Positions 34,787 through 45,220 of a DNA stretch of 64,000 bases are shown piece after piece (the first letter of the stretch is position 1; every line of letters starts with the position of its first letter). The stretch is taken from assembly GCF_002895925.1 (NCBI RefSeq), contig NZ_NWUO01000007.1:169252-233251 (forward strand), given 5' to 3'. A program made the translations under genes and the position numbers. The stretch is from Mixta theicola. GTDB taxonomy: Bacteria > Pseudomonadota > Gammaproteobacteria > Enterobacterales > Enterobacteriaceae. The notes under the pieces were generated by a model that worked only from the letters and a program-made list of their open reading frames with translations, was not told the DNA's origin and made no database searches.

Positions 34787-36768
34787 TGCGCAGGCGTTTC
34801 GCTTTCCCGTTGATGCCAATCGGCGCGCTGTTTCTGTGCGCGCTGGCGTTAACCGGCCTGAATTTTACTCATCATCTGCCGCAGCCGCAGTGGCTGAACG
34901 CTTTATGGCAGCCGGACCGCGATAATATCGATCAGATGGTCTTTCATTTTAGCCTGCTGCCACGGCTGGCGGTGGCGCTGCTGGCCGGGGCCGGGCTGGG
35001 GCTGGTCGGCGTGCTTTTTCAGCAGGTACTGCGTAACCCGCTGGCGGAACCGACCACGCTCGGCGTGGCGAGCGGCGCCCAGCTTGGCATTACGGTTGCG
35101 ACGCTGTGGGCGCTGCCGGGCGGTATGCTCACGCAGCAGATTGCCGCGATGACGGGCGCGGTACTGATCGGCCTGCTGGTATTTGGGATCGCCTGGGGAA
35201 AACGGCTGTCGCCGGTGACCCTGATCCTCGCCGGACTGGTGATGAGCCTGTACTGCGGCGCGGTCAATCAAATCTTTGCTATTTTCAATCACGACAGGCT
35301 ACAGAACCTGTTCTTGTGGAGCACGGGTTCGTTAAGCCAGCAGGACTGGAGTAACGTGACTTTTTTGCTGCCGCGCCTGCTGCTGGGCTTTGTGCTGGCG
35401 CTGCTGCTAAGGCGGCCGCTGACGGTGCTGGGACTGGATGATGGCGTAGCAAAAAATCTCGGTATGGCGCTGTCGCTGGTGCGGCTGGCGGCGCTGGGGC
35501 TGGCTATCGTGCTGAGCGGTATGCTGGTGAATGCCGTCGGTATCGTCGCGTTTATCGCCCTGTTTTCACCGCTGATGGCGAAGCTGCTGGGCGCGCGCCG
35601 TCTGGTTAGCCGTATGTTACTGGCTCCGCTGCTGGGCGCGCTGCTGCTCTGGCTGACGGACCAGTGCGTGATTTGGCTGACCGATAACTGGCGTGAGGTT
35701 TCAACCGGCACCTTAACGGCGCTGGTCGGCGCGCCGATCCTGCTATGGCTGCTGCCGCGCCTGCGCACCGGCGCGGTGCCGCCGCCGCTTAGCCAGGGCG
35801 ATCGCGTGCCTGCGGAACGTCAGCATGTCGTGCTATGGGCGCTGGCGGCGCTTGGCGTGCTGCTGCTGTTGGCGGCGACTGCCCTGTCGCTGGGGCGCGA
35901 TGCGCACGGCTGGCTGTGGGCGAGTGGCGATCTCTGGCATCAGCTGCAGCCGTGGCGCGCGCCGCGCATGACCGCCGCGCTGGCGGCAGGCGTGATGCTT
36001 GGCGTGGCGGGTAGCCTGATTCAGCGCCTGACCGGTAATCCGATGGCCAGCCCGGAAGTGCTGGGCATTAGCTCTGGCGCAGCCTGCGGCGTGGTGCTGA
36101 TGTTGTTTCTGGTGCCGGGCGACGCCTTTGTCTGGCTGCTCCCTGCCGGTAGCCTCGGCGCGGCGGCCACGCTGCTGCTGATTATGCTGGTTGCCGGACG
36201 CGGCGGTTTTTCACCGGAGCGTATGCTGCTGGCGGGGATGGCCTTCAGTACCGCCTTTACCACTTTACTGGCGATGCTGTTGGCCAGCGGCGATCCGCGT
36301 ATGGCGCAGCTGCTGAGCTGGGTATCTGGCTCGACCTATGGCGTAGATGCGGGGCAGGCGCTGCGCACCGCGCTGGTGGCCGTAGTGCTGGTCGCTATTG
36401 CTCCGTTTGCCAGCCGCTGGCTAACCATTTTGCCGTTGGGCAGCGCCACGGCGCGCTCAATTGGCGTGGCGCTAATGCCGGCGCGTCTTAGCCTGCTGCT
36501 GCTGGCCGCCGCGCTGACTGCCGCCGCGACGTTGACCATCGGACCGCTAAGCTTTATCGGCCTGATGGCGCCGCATATCGCGCGAATGTTGGGGTTCCGG
36601 CGGGCATTGCCGCAGGTGGTGGTTGCGGCGCTAATGGGCGGCGGCCTGATGATTGTGGCCGACTGGTGCGGCAGAATGGCGGCGTTTCCGGATCAGATCC
36701 CGGCGGGGTTGCTGGCCACCTTTATCGGCGCGCCTTACTTTGTCTGGCTGCTGCGGAAAGTGAAATAA
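34783..36768 (+). CDS. fhuB: ferrichrome ABC transporter permease FhuB
   Basis: A 661-residue inner-membrane permease made of two fused FecCD-type halves, the boundary lying near residue 335 (LRTGAVPPPLSQGDRVP). Each half has the family loops: GLGLVGVLFQQVLRNPLAEPT in the first and MLGVAGSLIQRLTGNPMASPE in the second, and each ends with the FIGLMAPHIAR type or its equivalent. It works with FhuC and FhuD. It is the last gene of the operon and converges with hemL. Confidence 0.96.
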   Translation: MMRRRFAFPLMPIGALFLCALALTGLNFTHHLPQPQWLNALWQPDRDNIDQMVFHFSLLPRLAVALLAGAGLGLVGVLFQQVLRNPLAEPTTLGVASGAQLGITVATLWALPGGMLTQQIAAMTGAVLIGLLVFGIAWGKRLSPVTLILAGLVMSLYCGAVNQIFAIFNHDRLQNLFLWSTGSLSQQDWSNVTFLLPRLLLGFVLALLLRRPLTVLGLDDGVAKNLGMALSLVRLAALGLAIVLSGMLVNAVGIVAFIALFSPLMAKLLGARRLVSRMLLAPLLGALLLWLTDQCVIWLTDNWREVSTGTLTALVGAPILLWLLPRLRTGAVPPPLSQGDRVPAERQHVVLWALAALGVLLLLAATALSLGRDAHGWLWASGDLWHQLQPWRAPRMTAALAAGVMLGVAGSLIQRLTGNPMASPEVLGISSGAACGVVLMLFLVPGDAFVWLLPAGSLGAAATLLLIMLVAGRGGFSPERMLLAGMAFSTAFTTLLAMLLASGDPRMAQLLSWVSGSTYGVDAGQALRTALVAVVLVAIAPFASRWLTILPLGSATARSIGVALMPARLSLLLLAAALTAAATLTIGPLSFIGLMAPHIARMLGFRRALPQVVVAALMGGGLMIVADWCGRMAAFPDQIPAGLLATFIGAPYFVWLLRKVK

Positions 36769-36769
36769 A

Positions 36770-36793
36770 AACGGGCGCCGCAGGGTGCCCGTT
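36770..36793 (-). terminator. hemL terminator
   Basis: AACGGGCGCC / GGTGCCCGTT, with one G-T pair and a short loop. On the minus strand it runs into TTTATTT, so it serves hemL; it may also end fhuB transcripts weakly. Confidence 0.8.
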
Positions 36794-36851
36794 AAAGAGG
36801 GATGATAACACGTACAGGTTGTTTAGCCGTTAAGCCGCCTGCGCTAAATCC

Positions 36852-38132
36852 TTACAACCGCGCAAAGCTGCGGCGTGCTGCATCAACGGTGCGCTGAATA
36901 TCTTCGGCGCTGTGCGCCAGCGACATAAAGCCCGCCTCAAACGCCGACGGCGCCAGGTAAACGCCTTCATCCAGCATCATATGGAAGAAACGCTTAAAGC
37001 GCTCGGTATCACAGCGCGTCACATCGTCATAGCAGGTGACTTCTGCCGCATCGGTGAAGAACAGGCCGAACATGCCGCCGACGTGGTTAACCACCAGCGG
37101 GATATTTTCCTCCTGCGCCGCCGCCCGTAAACCCTGCGCCAGCTGCGTGGTCAGCTCGGTTAGCGTGGCGTGCGTGCCGGGCTGAGCGATTTCCGTCAGG
37201 CAGGCGTAACCGGCCGCCATCGCGATCGGGTTGCCGGAGAGCGTACCGGCCTGGTAAACCGGCCCCGTCGGTGCCAGCGCCTCCATCACGTCGCGACGTC
37301 CGCCAAATGCGCCTACCGGCATCCCGCCGCCGATAATTTTGCCCAGGCAGGTCAGGTCCGGCGTTACGCCATAGTGGGCCTGAGCGCCGCCCAGCGCCAC
37401 GCGGAAGCCGGTCATCACCTCATCGATAATCAGCAGCGCGCCAAATTCATCACACAGCGCGCGCAGGCCCGGCAGAAAATCAGGCTGCGGCGGAATACAG
37501 TTCATATTGCCCGCCACTGGCTCAACGATAATACAGGCGATTTCATGCGGGTATTGCTCGAACGCGGCGCGCACCGACGCCAGATCGTTATAGGTACAGG
37601 TCAGAGTATGCTTTGCGAAATCCGCCGGGACGCCGGGCGAGTTCGGCTGACCGAGGGTTAGCGCGCCGGAGCCCGCTTTCACCAGCAGGCAGTCGGCATG
37701 GCCGTGATAACAGCCTTCGAATTTGATGATCTTATCGCGCTGGATGAAACCGCGCGCCAGGCGAATGGCGCTCATGGTGGCTTCGGTGCCGGAGTTAACC
37801 ATCCGCACCATTTCCATCGACGGCACCAGTTCGCAGACCAGCTCTGCCATCTTCACTTCCATTTCGGTCGGCGCGCCAAAGCTCAATCCGCGCTCCGCCG
37901 CCTCGATTACCGCGCTGCGGATCGCCGGATGATTATGGCCCAGCACCATCGGTCCCCAGGAACCCACATAATCGATATAGGCTTTGCCGTCGGCATCGTA
38001 CAGCCAGGCACCATCGGCACGCTCAATAAATAACGGGACGCCGCCGACGCCGGTAAAGGCGCGTACCGGCGAGTTTACGCCGCCGGGAATGGAACGCTGC
38101 GCCTGCTGATACAGGTTTTCGGACTTACTCAT
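36852..38132 (-). CDS. hemL: glutamate-1-semialdehyde 2,1-aminomutase
   Basis: A 426-residue class III PLP aminotransferase making 5-aminolevulinate for haem. The PLP lysine is Lys265 in [18 protein letters not shown], and [10 protein letters not shown] at 235-244 is the cofactor-ring region; both match E. coli numbering. It starts 29 bases inside a region with no obvious upstream partner, is divergent from clcA and convergent with fhuB, as in E. coli. Confidence 0.97.
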   Translation of the reverse strand: MSKSENLYQQAQRSIPGGVNSPVRAFTGVGGVPLFIERADGAWLYDADGKAYIDYVGSWGPMVLGHNHPAIRSAVIEAAERGLSFGAPTEMEVKMAELVCELVPSMEMVRMVNSGTEATMSAIRLARGFIQRDKIIKFEGCYHGHADCLLVKAGSGALTLGQPNSPGVPADFAKHTLTCTYNDLASVRAAFEQYPHEIACIIVEPVAGNMNCIPPQPDFLPGLRALCDEFGALLIIDEVMTGFRVALGGAQAHYGVTPDLTCLGKIIGGGMPVGAFGGRRDVMEALAPTGPVYQAGTLSGNPIAMAAGYACLTEIAQPGTHATLTELTTQLAQGLRAAAQEENIPLVVNHVGGMFGLFFTDAAEVTCYDDVTRCDTERFKRFFHMMLDEGVYLAPSAFEAGFMSLAHSAEDIQRTVDAARRSFARL

Positions 38133-38352
38133 GAATCGGCTCCTGAATGAAAGAAAAACCCGGTCATTCTACGGGAACTTAGGGACGCGTTGAAGGCGCA
38201 CGGAGTGAGATTGATAACAAAGTGTCTGAACTCTCCGCGCTTTGTTTGCCAACGCGCTGGCAAGAGGAGTATTGCGCAGAATGACATTTTTTGCCCCTGC
38301 ATACGGTGCGGCGTATGATACCGGCCTCCATTAACTTCCTGATATGAGCGTT

Positions 38353-39771
38353 ATGAGCGAAACACCCACTTCCACTGAGCAGCTGCATGTGGTTCCCCTG
38401 CGTCGTACCGATTTTCTGCGGATGCTGCTGCGGCGTGATAAAACGCCCGTGGCGATTCTGATTGTCGCAGGCATCGTCGGCACGCTGGCCGGGCTGACTG
38501 GCGTTGTCTTTGAGAAAGCGGTAACGGCGGTACAGGTCTGGCGCCTGGGCATGGTTGCCAGCACCGGCGAGCGTCTGTGGCTGGCTTTTCCGCTGGCCTT
38601 TTTATTGTCTGCGGTACTGGCCGCCTTTGGGTACTGGCTGGTGCGTCGCTTTGCGCCGGAGGCGGGCGGCTCCGGGATCCCGGAAATCGAAGGGGCGCTT
38701 GAAGAGCTGCGTCCGGTACGCTGGTGGCGCGTTATACCGGTTAAATTCCTTGGCGGTATGGGGACGCTGGGGGCCGGAATGGTGCTGGGAAGGGAAGGGC
38801 CGACGGTGCAGCTGGGCGGCAACGTCGGGCGCATGGTGCTGGATCTGTTTCGTATGCGCAGCGCCGAAGCGCGCCATTCGCTGCTGGCAACCGGCGCCGC
38901 CGCCGGGCTTTCCGCCGCGTTTAATGCGCCGCTGGCCGGGATTCTGTTTATTATCGAAGAGATGCGTTTGCAGTTTCGCTACAGCCTGATTTCGATTAAG
39001 GCGGTCTTTATCGGCGTGATTATGTCGAGCATCGTGTTTCGCTATTTTAACGGCGAGCATGCGGTAATTGCCGTCGGCAAGCTTGCCAGCGCGCCCATCA
39101 ATACGCTGTGGCTCTATCTACTGCTGGGAATGTTATTTGGCATTGTCGGCGTGCTGTTTAATCGCCTGATTTTTATTACGCAGGACTTTTTTCAGCGGCT
39201 GCACGGCGGCGCGATGAAAAAAGCGCTGATTATCGGGGCGCTGCTGGGCGGCCTGTGCGGTATTCTCGCCGTGATTGAGCCGGAAGCGGCGGGCGGCGGA
39301 TTCAGCCTGATCCCCATCGCGGCGGCAGGACACTATACCGTAGGGGTGCTGCTGTTTATTTTTATCGCGCGGGTGATAACCACGCTGCTGTGCTTCAGTT
39401 CGGGCGCGCCGGGCGGTATCTTCGCGCCGATGCTGGCGTTGGGTACGCTGTTGGGCACCGCCTTCGGCATGGCCAGCGCCGCGCTGCTGCCCTCGTTAAC
39501 GCTTGAACCGGGCACCTTTGCCATTGCCGGCATGGGGGCGCTGTTTGCCGCCTCGGTGCGTGCGCCGTTGACCGGCATCGTGCTGGTGCTGGAGATGACC
39601 GATAATTATCAGCTGATTTTGCCGATGATTATTACCTGTCTCGGCGCTACGCTGCTGGCGCAGTTTCTCGGCGGCAAGCCGCTGTACTCCTCGCTGCTGG
39701 CCAGGACGCTGGCGAAGCAGCAGGCGCAGCAGGAGATGGAAAAGGCACAGAGTGCGAGGGCGAATACTTGA
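38353..39771 (+). CDS. clcA: H+/Cl- exchange transporter ClcA
   Basis: A 472-residue CLC antiporter used in extreme acid resistance. [18 protein letters not shown] and [11 protein letters not shown] are the ion-path motifs. With the ATG at 38353 the gating glutamate is residue 148 and the selectivity serine 107, exactly as in E. coli; the ATG at 38344 would shift both by three. About 18 helices are expected. There is no terminator hairpin of note before erpA; a small GGCCA / TGGCC hairpin lies at 39809-39822. Confidence 0.95.
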   Translation: MSETPTSTEQLHVVPLRRTDFLRMLLRRDKTPVAILIVAGIVGTLAGLTGVVFEKAVTAVQVWRLGMVASTGERLWLAFPLAFLLSAVLAAFGYWLVRRFAPEAGGSGIPEIEGALEELRPVRWWRVIPVKFLGGMGTLGAGMVLGREGPTVQLGGNVGRMVLDLFRMRSAEARHSLLATGAAAGLSAAFNAPLAGILFIIEEMRLQFRYSLISIKAVFIGVIMSSIVFRYFNGEHAVIAVGKLASAPINTLWLYLLLGMLFGIVGVLFNRLIFITQDFFQRLHGGAMKKALIIGALLGGLCGILAVIEPEAAGGGFSLIPIAAAGHYTVGVLLFIFIARVITTLLCFSSGAPGGIFAPMLALGTLLGTAFGMASAALLPSLTLEPGTFAIAGMGALFAASVRAPLTGIVLVLEMTDNYQLILPMIITCLGATLLAQFLGGKPLYSSLLARTLAKQQAQQEMEKAQSARANT

Positions 39772-39850
39772 TTGCTGCACCAGGCTATTAGATAATATTG
39801 ACAAGCGCGGCCATTTCTGGCCTGAGCCGGATTAATTGCGGAGTGTTTCA

Positions 39851-40198
39851 ATGAGTGATGATGTAGCAGCACTGCCGCTGCAATTTACCGAGGCGGCAGC
39901 CAGTAAGGTGAAGACCCTGATTGCTGATGAAGATAATCCTGATCTGAAACTGCGGGTTTATATTACCGGCGGCGGTTGCAGCGGTTTCCAGTACGGTTTC
40001 ACCTTCGATGATAAAATCAACGACGGCGATATGACCATTGAGAAATCAGGCGTTTCGCTGGTGGTGGATCCGATGAGCCTGCAATACCTGGTCGGTGGAG
40101 CGGTGGATTATACCGAAGGCCTGGAAGGTTCCCGTTTTATCGTGACCAACCCCAATGCTAAATCCACCTGCGGCTGTGGCTCTTCCTTCAGCATCTGA
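39851..40198 (+). CDS. erpA: iron-sulfur cluster insertion protein ErpA
   Basis: A 115-residue A-type carrier that delivers Fe-S clusters to isoprenoid enzymes and others. The three cluster cysteines are Cys43 ([11 protein letters not shown]), Cys107 and Cys109 ([11 protein letters not shown]). The ATG at 39851 follows GGAG at 9 bases; an upstream ATG adds only 5 residues. TTGACA at 39798-39803 could be its -35. In E. coli yadS follows, but here a terminator and btuF do. Confidence 0.97.
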   Translation: MSDDVAALPLQFTEAAASKVKTLIADEDNPDLKLRVYITGGGCSGFQYGFTFDDKINDGDMTIEKSGVSLVVDPMSLQYLVGGAVDYTEGLEGSRFIVTNPNAKSTCGCGSSFSI

Positions 40199-40204
40199 CA
40201 GAAG

Positions 40205-40233
40205 AACGTGCTTTACGTCCTGTAAAGCACGTT
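40205..40233. terminator. erpA/btuF bidirectional terminator
   Basis: Perfect 12-bp stem AACGTGCTTTAC / GTAAAGCACGTT with loop GTCCT, followed on the plus strand by GATTTTTCC. Confidence 0.85.
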
Positions 40234-40364
40234 GATTTTTCCTGCCATTCAACGCTAAACAAGCGCATTCCCGCCTGATTTTCGCTTCCTTTTGCGGCGT
40301 CCTTAGCGCGACTTTGATTTTTTGGCCGCTCGGTTGTTATGGGTATAAAAAGCGAAACCTTTAA

Positions 40365-41168
40365 TTAATGCCCTTCAGACTGCAGCGCCTGGCACAGTTT
40401 TTCCGCCGCCAGCACGCTGCGTGGGCCGGGACGACTAAGCCAGTCTCCCGCAATAGCCACTACCGGCACCGATAGCTGCGGCTGCCAAAAGCGCACGGCC
40501 TGAGCGGCGGCTTTGCTGTCGCCCGGAACAACAATCATATCGGGATGGCGCGCCAGCACCTGCTCGCGGCTGACCTGCGGCCAGGGCGCCGCGCTGGCCG
40601 CAAAGATATTTTCACCGCCGCACAGCGCCAGCAGCTGGTTTGGTAAGGTTGCGCGCGAGGCGGTAAATAGCGGCTGCTGACCAAACTGCAAAAACACGCG
40701 CCGATGCGTTTGTCCGCCATAGCGCTGTCGCAACGCCTTAAAACGCGCCGCCAGGCGATCTGCGGCACGATGCGCCTGCTGCGGGGCAGGGCTCCACGCG
40801 GCCAGCTGATGCAGCGCGGCGACAATGCTTTCAATTGAGTTGGGATCCAGCCAGATAACCTGCACGCCCAGCGCCCGCAGCTGATCAATTTGCCGCTGTG
40901 GAGAACCACCGCGCCACGCCAGCACCAGATCCGGCTTTAGCGCCAGAATGCGCTCCAGTTTAATACCCTGCCAGTTAGCCACCTGTTCCAGCGATTTCGC
41001 CTCCGGCGGATAGTCGGACCAGGCGCTAACCGCCACCGGCGTTATCCCGGCGGCAAAGGCGAGTTCGGTGAGATGCGGCGCCAGCGTGATAACGCGCGGC
41101 GCGCTGGCCGCCAGCGCCAGGCTGGAAAACAGCCAGAGCGTCAGCGTTATAAGCGCGCGTTTAGCCAC
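40365..41168 (-). CDS. btuF: vitamin B12 periplasmic binding protein BtuF
   Basis: A 267-residue binding protein that hands cobalamin to BtuCD. A signal peptide (about 1-21, [10 protein letters not shown]) is followed by the conserved [32 protein letters not shown] and [11 protein letters not shown] start it at the GTG at 41168, which overlaps the mtn stop by 8 bases; the frame continues upstream inside mtn but would destroy the signal peptide. Coupled translation with mtn matches E. coli. Confidence 0.94.
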   Translation of the reverse strand: MAKRALITLTLWLFSSLALAASAPRVITLAPHLTELAFAAGITPVAVSAWSDYPPEAKSLEQVANWQGIKLERILALKPDLVLAWRGGSPQRQIDQLRALGVQVIWLDPNSIESIVAALHQLAAWSPAPQQAHRAADRLAARFKALRQRYGGQTHRRVFLQFGQQPLFTASRATLPNQLLALCGGENIFAASAAPWPQVSREQVLARHPDMIVVPGDSKAAAQAVRFWQPQLSVPVVAIAGDWLSRPGPRSVLAAEKLCQALQSEGH

Positions 41169-41859
41169 GCGCCAGCTTGCCCAGCAGCGTTTCCACCAGC
41201 AGCGAGGATTGTTTAGCGGCGACGCTAAGGAACGCTTCAAAGCTGAGATGGGATTCCTGATCGGCAACGTCAGATATGGCGCGGATCACCACAAACGGCG
41301 TGGCGAACTGATGGCAAACGTGGCCAATGGCCGTGGCTTCCATTTCAACCGCGATCGCCTGGGGGAAGGTTGCGCGAATGCGCGCCAGCGGCTGAGCGCC
41401 GTTAATAAAGGCGTCGCCGCTCACCACCAAACCGCGTACCGCGTGCAGATTCAGCTGGTTAATACATGCTTCTGCGGCAGCAATCAGTGAACCGTCGGCC
41501 GGGAAAGCCGCCGGGCAGCCCGCCATTTGACCCGGCTCATAGCCGAAGGCGGTCACGTCCGCATCGTGATAGCGCACCTCGTCCGATACCACAATATCGC
41601 CCACCTTCAGCGCGGGGGCCAGCCCGCCCGCCGATCCGGTATTGATAATAAAGTCAGGACGGCAGCGCTCCAGCAGCAGCGCGGTGCCCAGCGCGGCGGA
41701 AACTTTACCGATCCCTGATTTCAACAGCGCCACCTCCACGCCGTTCAGGGTGCCGGTATAAATTTCGCAGCCGGCGATAGAAATAGTCTGACGGTTCTCG
41801 ATTTTATCGCGCAGTAGTATGACTTCCTGCTCCATTGCGCCAATAATGCCTGCTTTCAT
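41161..41859 (-). CDS. mtn: 5'-methylthioadenosine/S-adenosylhomocysteine nucleosidase
   Basis: A 232-residue nucleosidase recycling methylthioadenosine (a by-product of spermidine synthesis) and S-adenosylhomocysteine, and supplying S-ribosylhomocysteine for autoinducer-2. It begins [13 protein letters not shown] at 41859. The catalytic region [18 protein letters not shown] near residues 190-207 and FINTG-like [10 protein letters not shown] are intact. It is divergent from dgt, with 105 bases between starts. Confidence 0.97.
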   Translation of the reverse strand: MKAGIIGAMEQEVILLRDKIENRQTISIAGCEIYTGTLNGVEVALLKSGIGKVSAALGTALLLERCRPDFIINTGSAGGLAPALKVGDIVVSDEVRYHDADVTAFGYEPGQMAGCPAAFPADGSLIAAAEACINQLNLHAVRGLVVSGDAFINGAQPLARIRATFPQAIAVEMEATAIGHVCHQFATPFVVIRAISDVADQESHLSFEAFLSVAAKQSSLLVETLLGKLARG

Positions 41860-41964
41860 TGGGTTACTCGCTAAGTAATTAAAGTGGAATTCAGCGTTTG
41901 AACTGTTGCATAGTCTATCACAGGCCCACGGCAAGATGTTTTCATGCAGAAACAAGGGGAAGCG

Positions 41965-43455
41965 ATGGATAAGATTAATTTCCGGCAGCGCATCAGTTTT
42001 CAGCGCCCGTGGAACAGCCGGGAAGCGCCGCAGGGCGAATATGCCATTACCCGCCATTTTGAAAGCGACCGTGGGCGTATTATCAATTCAGCGGCCATCC
42101 GCCGTTTACAGCAGAAAACTCAGGTATTTCCGCTGGAGCGTAACGCTGCCGTGCGTTCACGCCTGACGCATTCACTGGAAGTTCAGCAGACCGGGCGTTA
42201 TATCGCTAAAGAGATCCTTGAAACGCTGAAAACGCGCGGCGGCCTGGAAAAATATGGCCTGCAGGAGCTCTCCGGCGCGTTCGAAAGCCTGGTGGAAATG
42301 GCCTGTCTGCTGCATGATGTGGGCAACCCGCCTTTCGGTCACTTTGGCGAAGCGGCGATTAACGACTGGTTTGACGCCCACTTACCGGCCGAGCTGGTGG
42401 ATCCGCTGGTGGCCGGCGTGGATGACGCGGCGCAGCAGGCGGACTTCAGCGCGCTGAACGCAACGATCCGTCAGGATCTCTGTCATTTCGAAGGCAACGC
42501 GCAGGCGATTCGCCTGGTCCATACGCTGCTGCAGCTAAACCTGACCTACAGCCAGGTTGCCTGTATTTTAAAATACACCGCGCCCGCCTGGTGGCAGGGC
42601 GAAAAGCCGGCGCAGTTCGCTACGCTGATGAAAAAGCCGGGCTTTTATCTTTCCGAGCGTCACTATATTGCCGAACTGCGAGCGGCCACGCAGCTGCAGG
42701 AATATCATCGTTTTCCATTAACCTGGATCATGGAAGCGGCAGATGACATTTCCTACTGTATCGCCGACCTGGATGATGCGGTGGAAAAGGCCATCTTCAA
42801 CGTCGATACGCTGTATGGCTATCTGGAAAAGCTGTGGGGACCGGTGCGTTCCGGCGATGCCTTCAGCCGCACCATCGGCTATGCCTGGCGCGAGGCAAAC
42901 GGAAAAAAAATTCGCGGCCGAAGCGATCAGTTTTTTATGTCGCTGCGCGTTAGCGTACAGAATGTGCTGGTTACCCACGCCGTTAATCGATTCGTGGATA
43001 ATCTGGCCGCGATTTTTAACGGCGACTTTAATCATGCGCTGCTGGAAGATGAGGGCGAAGAGGGACGGCTGCTCTCCTTATTTAAAACCGTCGCGCGCCG
43101 TCATGTATTTAATCATTCGGAAGTTGAACAGTTAGAATTACAGGGCTATCGGGTAATAAAAGGGCTGCTGGAGATTTACCAGCCGCTGCTTGAGCTAAAT
43201 TATGAAGCCTTTACCACGCTGATAGCGGAAGATTTCCTGGCCGGACATCCTATTGAAACCCGATTGTTTCATAAGCTTTCCGGCAAACACCGTCGCGCTT
43301 ATCAGCAGCATATGCGCACCGTGAAAATTGAGCATAAATATCAGCGGCTGCTGTGGGAACGTTATTATCGTGCGCGTCTGATTCAGGACTATATTAGTGG
43401 AATGACCGATCTTTATGCCTGGGATGAATACCGGCGTTTAATGGCGGTTGAGTAG
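41965..43455 (+). CDS. dgt: deoxyguanosinetriphosphate triphosphohydrolase
   Basis: A 496-residue dGTPase of the HD superfamily, splitting dGTP to deoxyguanosine and triphosphate. The metal-binding parts are [10 protein letters not shown] and [16 protein letters not shown]. The ATG at 41965 has AGGGGA upstream, and [10 protein letters not shown] aligns with E. coli; an ATG at 41944 would add 7 residues. The N-terminal 40 residues differ from E. coli more than the rest. It is followed by degP under its own promoter. Confidence 0.96.
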   Translation: MDKINFRQRISFQRPWNSREAPQGEYAITRHFESDRGRIINSAAIRRLQQKTQVFPLERNAAVRSRLTHSLEVQQTGRYIAKEILETLKTRGGLEKYGLQELSGAFESLVEMACLLHDVGNPPFGHFGEAAINDWFDAHLPAELVDPLVAGVDDAAQQADFSALNATIRQDLCHFEGNAQAIRLVHTLLQLNLTYSQVACILKYTAPAWWQGEKPAQFATLMKKPGFYLSERHYIAELRAATQLQEYHRFPLTWIMEAADDISYCIADLDDAVEKAIFNVDTLYGYLEKLWGPVRSGDAFSRTIGYAWREANGKKIRGRSDQFFMSLRVSVQNVLVTHAVNRFVDNLAAIFNGDFNHALLEDEGEEGRLLSLFKTVARRHVFNHSEVEQLELQGYRVIKGLLEIYQPLLELNYEAFTTLIAEDFLAGHPIETRLFHKLSGKHRRAYQQHMRTVKIEHKYQRLLWERYYRARLIQDYISGMTDLYAWDEYRRLMAVE

Positions 43456-43522
43456 TGAAGTAATAAAAGGAGTTTTGTAAAGATGCAGAATATTTTTTTA
43501 CTTTTGCCAAAAAGTTACTGAT

Positions 43523-43549
43523 GAACTTTGCGGTAAAAATTTAATCTCA
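43523..43549 (+). promoter_or_regulatory. sigma-E promoter of degP
   Basis: GAACTT (43523-43528), 16 bases, then TCTCA (43545-43549). The E. coli degP sigma-E promoter has GAACTT, 16 bases and TCTGA. It lies 56 bases before the start codon. Confidence 0.8.
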
Positions 43550-43604
43550 TCAACACGGCCAAAATGATGGTCAGCTTCATTGATCCAATACGAGTAACAG
43601 ACGA

Positions 43605-45029
43605 ATGAAAAAAACAGCTCTTGTATTAAGCGCATTAGCTCTTAGCCTGGGAATGGCGATGAGCCCGACTTACGTTATGGCTGCTGAAACAGCCTCCTCC
43701 TCCACTCAACAGCTTCCCAGCCTGGCGCCAATGCTGGAAAAAGTGATGCCGTCAGTCGTCAGCATCAACGTTGAAGGCAGCACCACGGCGAAAACGCCGC
43801 GTCTGCCGCAGCAGTTCCAGCAGTTCTTTGGCGATGACTCGCCGTTCTGCCAGGACGGATCGCCGTTCCTGAACACGCCGATGTGCCAGGGCGCAGCGCC
43901 TGGCGGCAATGCACCACAGCAAAAATTCCGCGCGCTGGGTTCCGGCGTGGTGATTAATGCGGAAAAAGGGTATGTGGTCACCAACAATCACGTGGTGGAC
44001 AACGCAACCAAAATTCAGGTGCAGCTCAGCGACGGGCGGCGCTATGACGCAAAAGTGATCGGTAAAGATCCGCGCTCTGATATTGCGCTGATTCAGCTCC
44101 AGGATTTTAAAAATCTTACCGCGATTAAAATGACCGATTCTGACAACCTGCGTGTCGGTGATTATACGGTAGCGATCGGTAACCCGTACGGGCTGGGCGA
44201 AACCGTCACGTCCGGCATCGTCTCCGCGCTGGGCCGTAGCGGCCTGAACGTGGAAAATTACGAGAACTTTATCCAGACCGATGCGGCCATTAACCGCGGT
44301 AACTCCGGCGGCGCGCTGGTTAACCTGAATGGCGAGCTGATCGGGATTAATACCGCCATCCTCGCCCCGGACGGCGGCAACATCGGTATCGGCTTCGCCA
44401 TTCCCAGCAATATGGTGAAAAATCTGACCGCCCAGATGGTGGAATATGGTCAGGTGAAACGCGGCGAGCTGGGCATCATGGGAACCGAGCTGAATTCTGA
44501 GCTGGCGAAAGCGATGAAAGTGGATGCTCAGCGCGGAGCCTTTGTCAGCCAGGTTATGCCGAAGTCTTCCGCCGCTAAAGCGGGTATTAAGGCGGGCGAC
44601 GTGATTATTTCGCTGAATAAAAAACAGATCTCCAGCTTTGCCGCGCTGCGTGCTGAAGTCGGCTCGCTGCCGGTTGGCACTAAGCTGGAGCTGGGCCTGC
44701 TGCGTGACGGTAAACCGCTGACGGTAACGGTCGAACTGCAGCAAAGCTCGCAGGATAACGTCGATTCCGCAACGATTTATACCGGCATTGAAGGCGCTGG
44801 TCTGAGCAACGCGGAGGTGAACGGTCAGAAGGGCGTGCGGGTAGACAGCGTTAAGCCTGGCAGCGCCGCGGCGCGTATCGGTCTGAAAAAAGACGATATG
44901 ATCCTTGGCGTTAACCAGCAGCCGGTGGCTAACCTCGGCGAGCTGCGTAAAATCCTTGATACCAAGCCGTCCGTGCTGGCGCTAAATATTAAACGCGGCG
45001 ACAGCAATATCTATCTGTTAATGCAATAA
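43605..45029 (+). CDS. degP: periplasmic serine endoprotease DegP
   Basis: A 474-residue heat-shock protease/chaperone. A signal peptide (about 1-26, VMA-AETA) is followed by the protease domain with triad His129 (NNHVVDN), Asp159 (DPRSDIAL) and Ser234 (RGNSGGAL). Cys82 and Cys94 lie in the LA loop, as in E. coli. Two PDZ domains follow (about 280-375 and 385-470). Sigma-E control links it to envelope stress along with rseP, bamA and skp in this window. Confidence 0.97.
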   Translation: MKKTALVLSALALSLGMAMSPTYVMAAETASSSTQQLPSLAPMLEKVMPSVVSINVEGSTTAKTPRLPQQFQQFFGDDSPFCQDGSPFLNTPMCQGAAPGGNAPQQKFRALGSGVVINAEKGYVVTNNHVVDNATKIQVQLSDGRRYDAKVIGKDPRSDIALIQLQDFKNLTAIKMTDSDNLRVGDYTVAIGNPYGLGETVTSGIVSALGRSGLNVENYENFIQTDAAINRGNSGGALVNLNGELIGINTAILAPDGGNIGIGFAIPSNMVKNLTAQMVEYGQVKRGELGIMGTELNSELAKAMKVDAQRGAFVSQVMPKSSAAKAGIKAGDVIISLNKKQISSFAALRAEVGSLPVGTKLELGLLRDGKPLTVTVELQQSSQDNVDSATIYTGIEGAGLSNAEVNGQKGVRVDSVKPGSAAARIGLKKDDMILGVNQQPVANLGELRKILDTKPSVLALNIKRGDSNIYLLMQ

Positions 45030-45071
45030 CGCTTTTCCTGCGGGTTACTCCGCAGAGAGTGTGAGTGATCA

Positions 45072-45100
45072 ACGGCCCGACGGCCTGCTCGTCGGGCCGT
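45072..45100 (+). terminator. degP terminator
   Basis: Perfect 11-bp stem ACGGCCCGACG / CGTCGGGCCGT, 7-base loop, followed by TTTTT. Confidence 0.9.
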
Positions 45101-45220
45101 TTTTAGTTTGTGAGATTGCCTGCAAATTTATTAACCGGAGCGGCGCTTGATGCAATTGCCCAATGCTTCACCGCAGTCGCCAACGTATGCTGCTTCTTCA
45201 AGTCCCGGCTGGAGTGAATA

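Noticed and set aside
43752-44744. A 330-codon open frame opposite degP
   Set aside because: Antisense shadow of a complete DegP gene.
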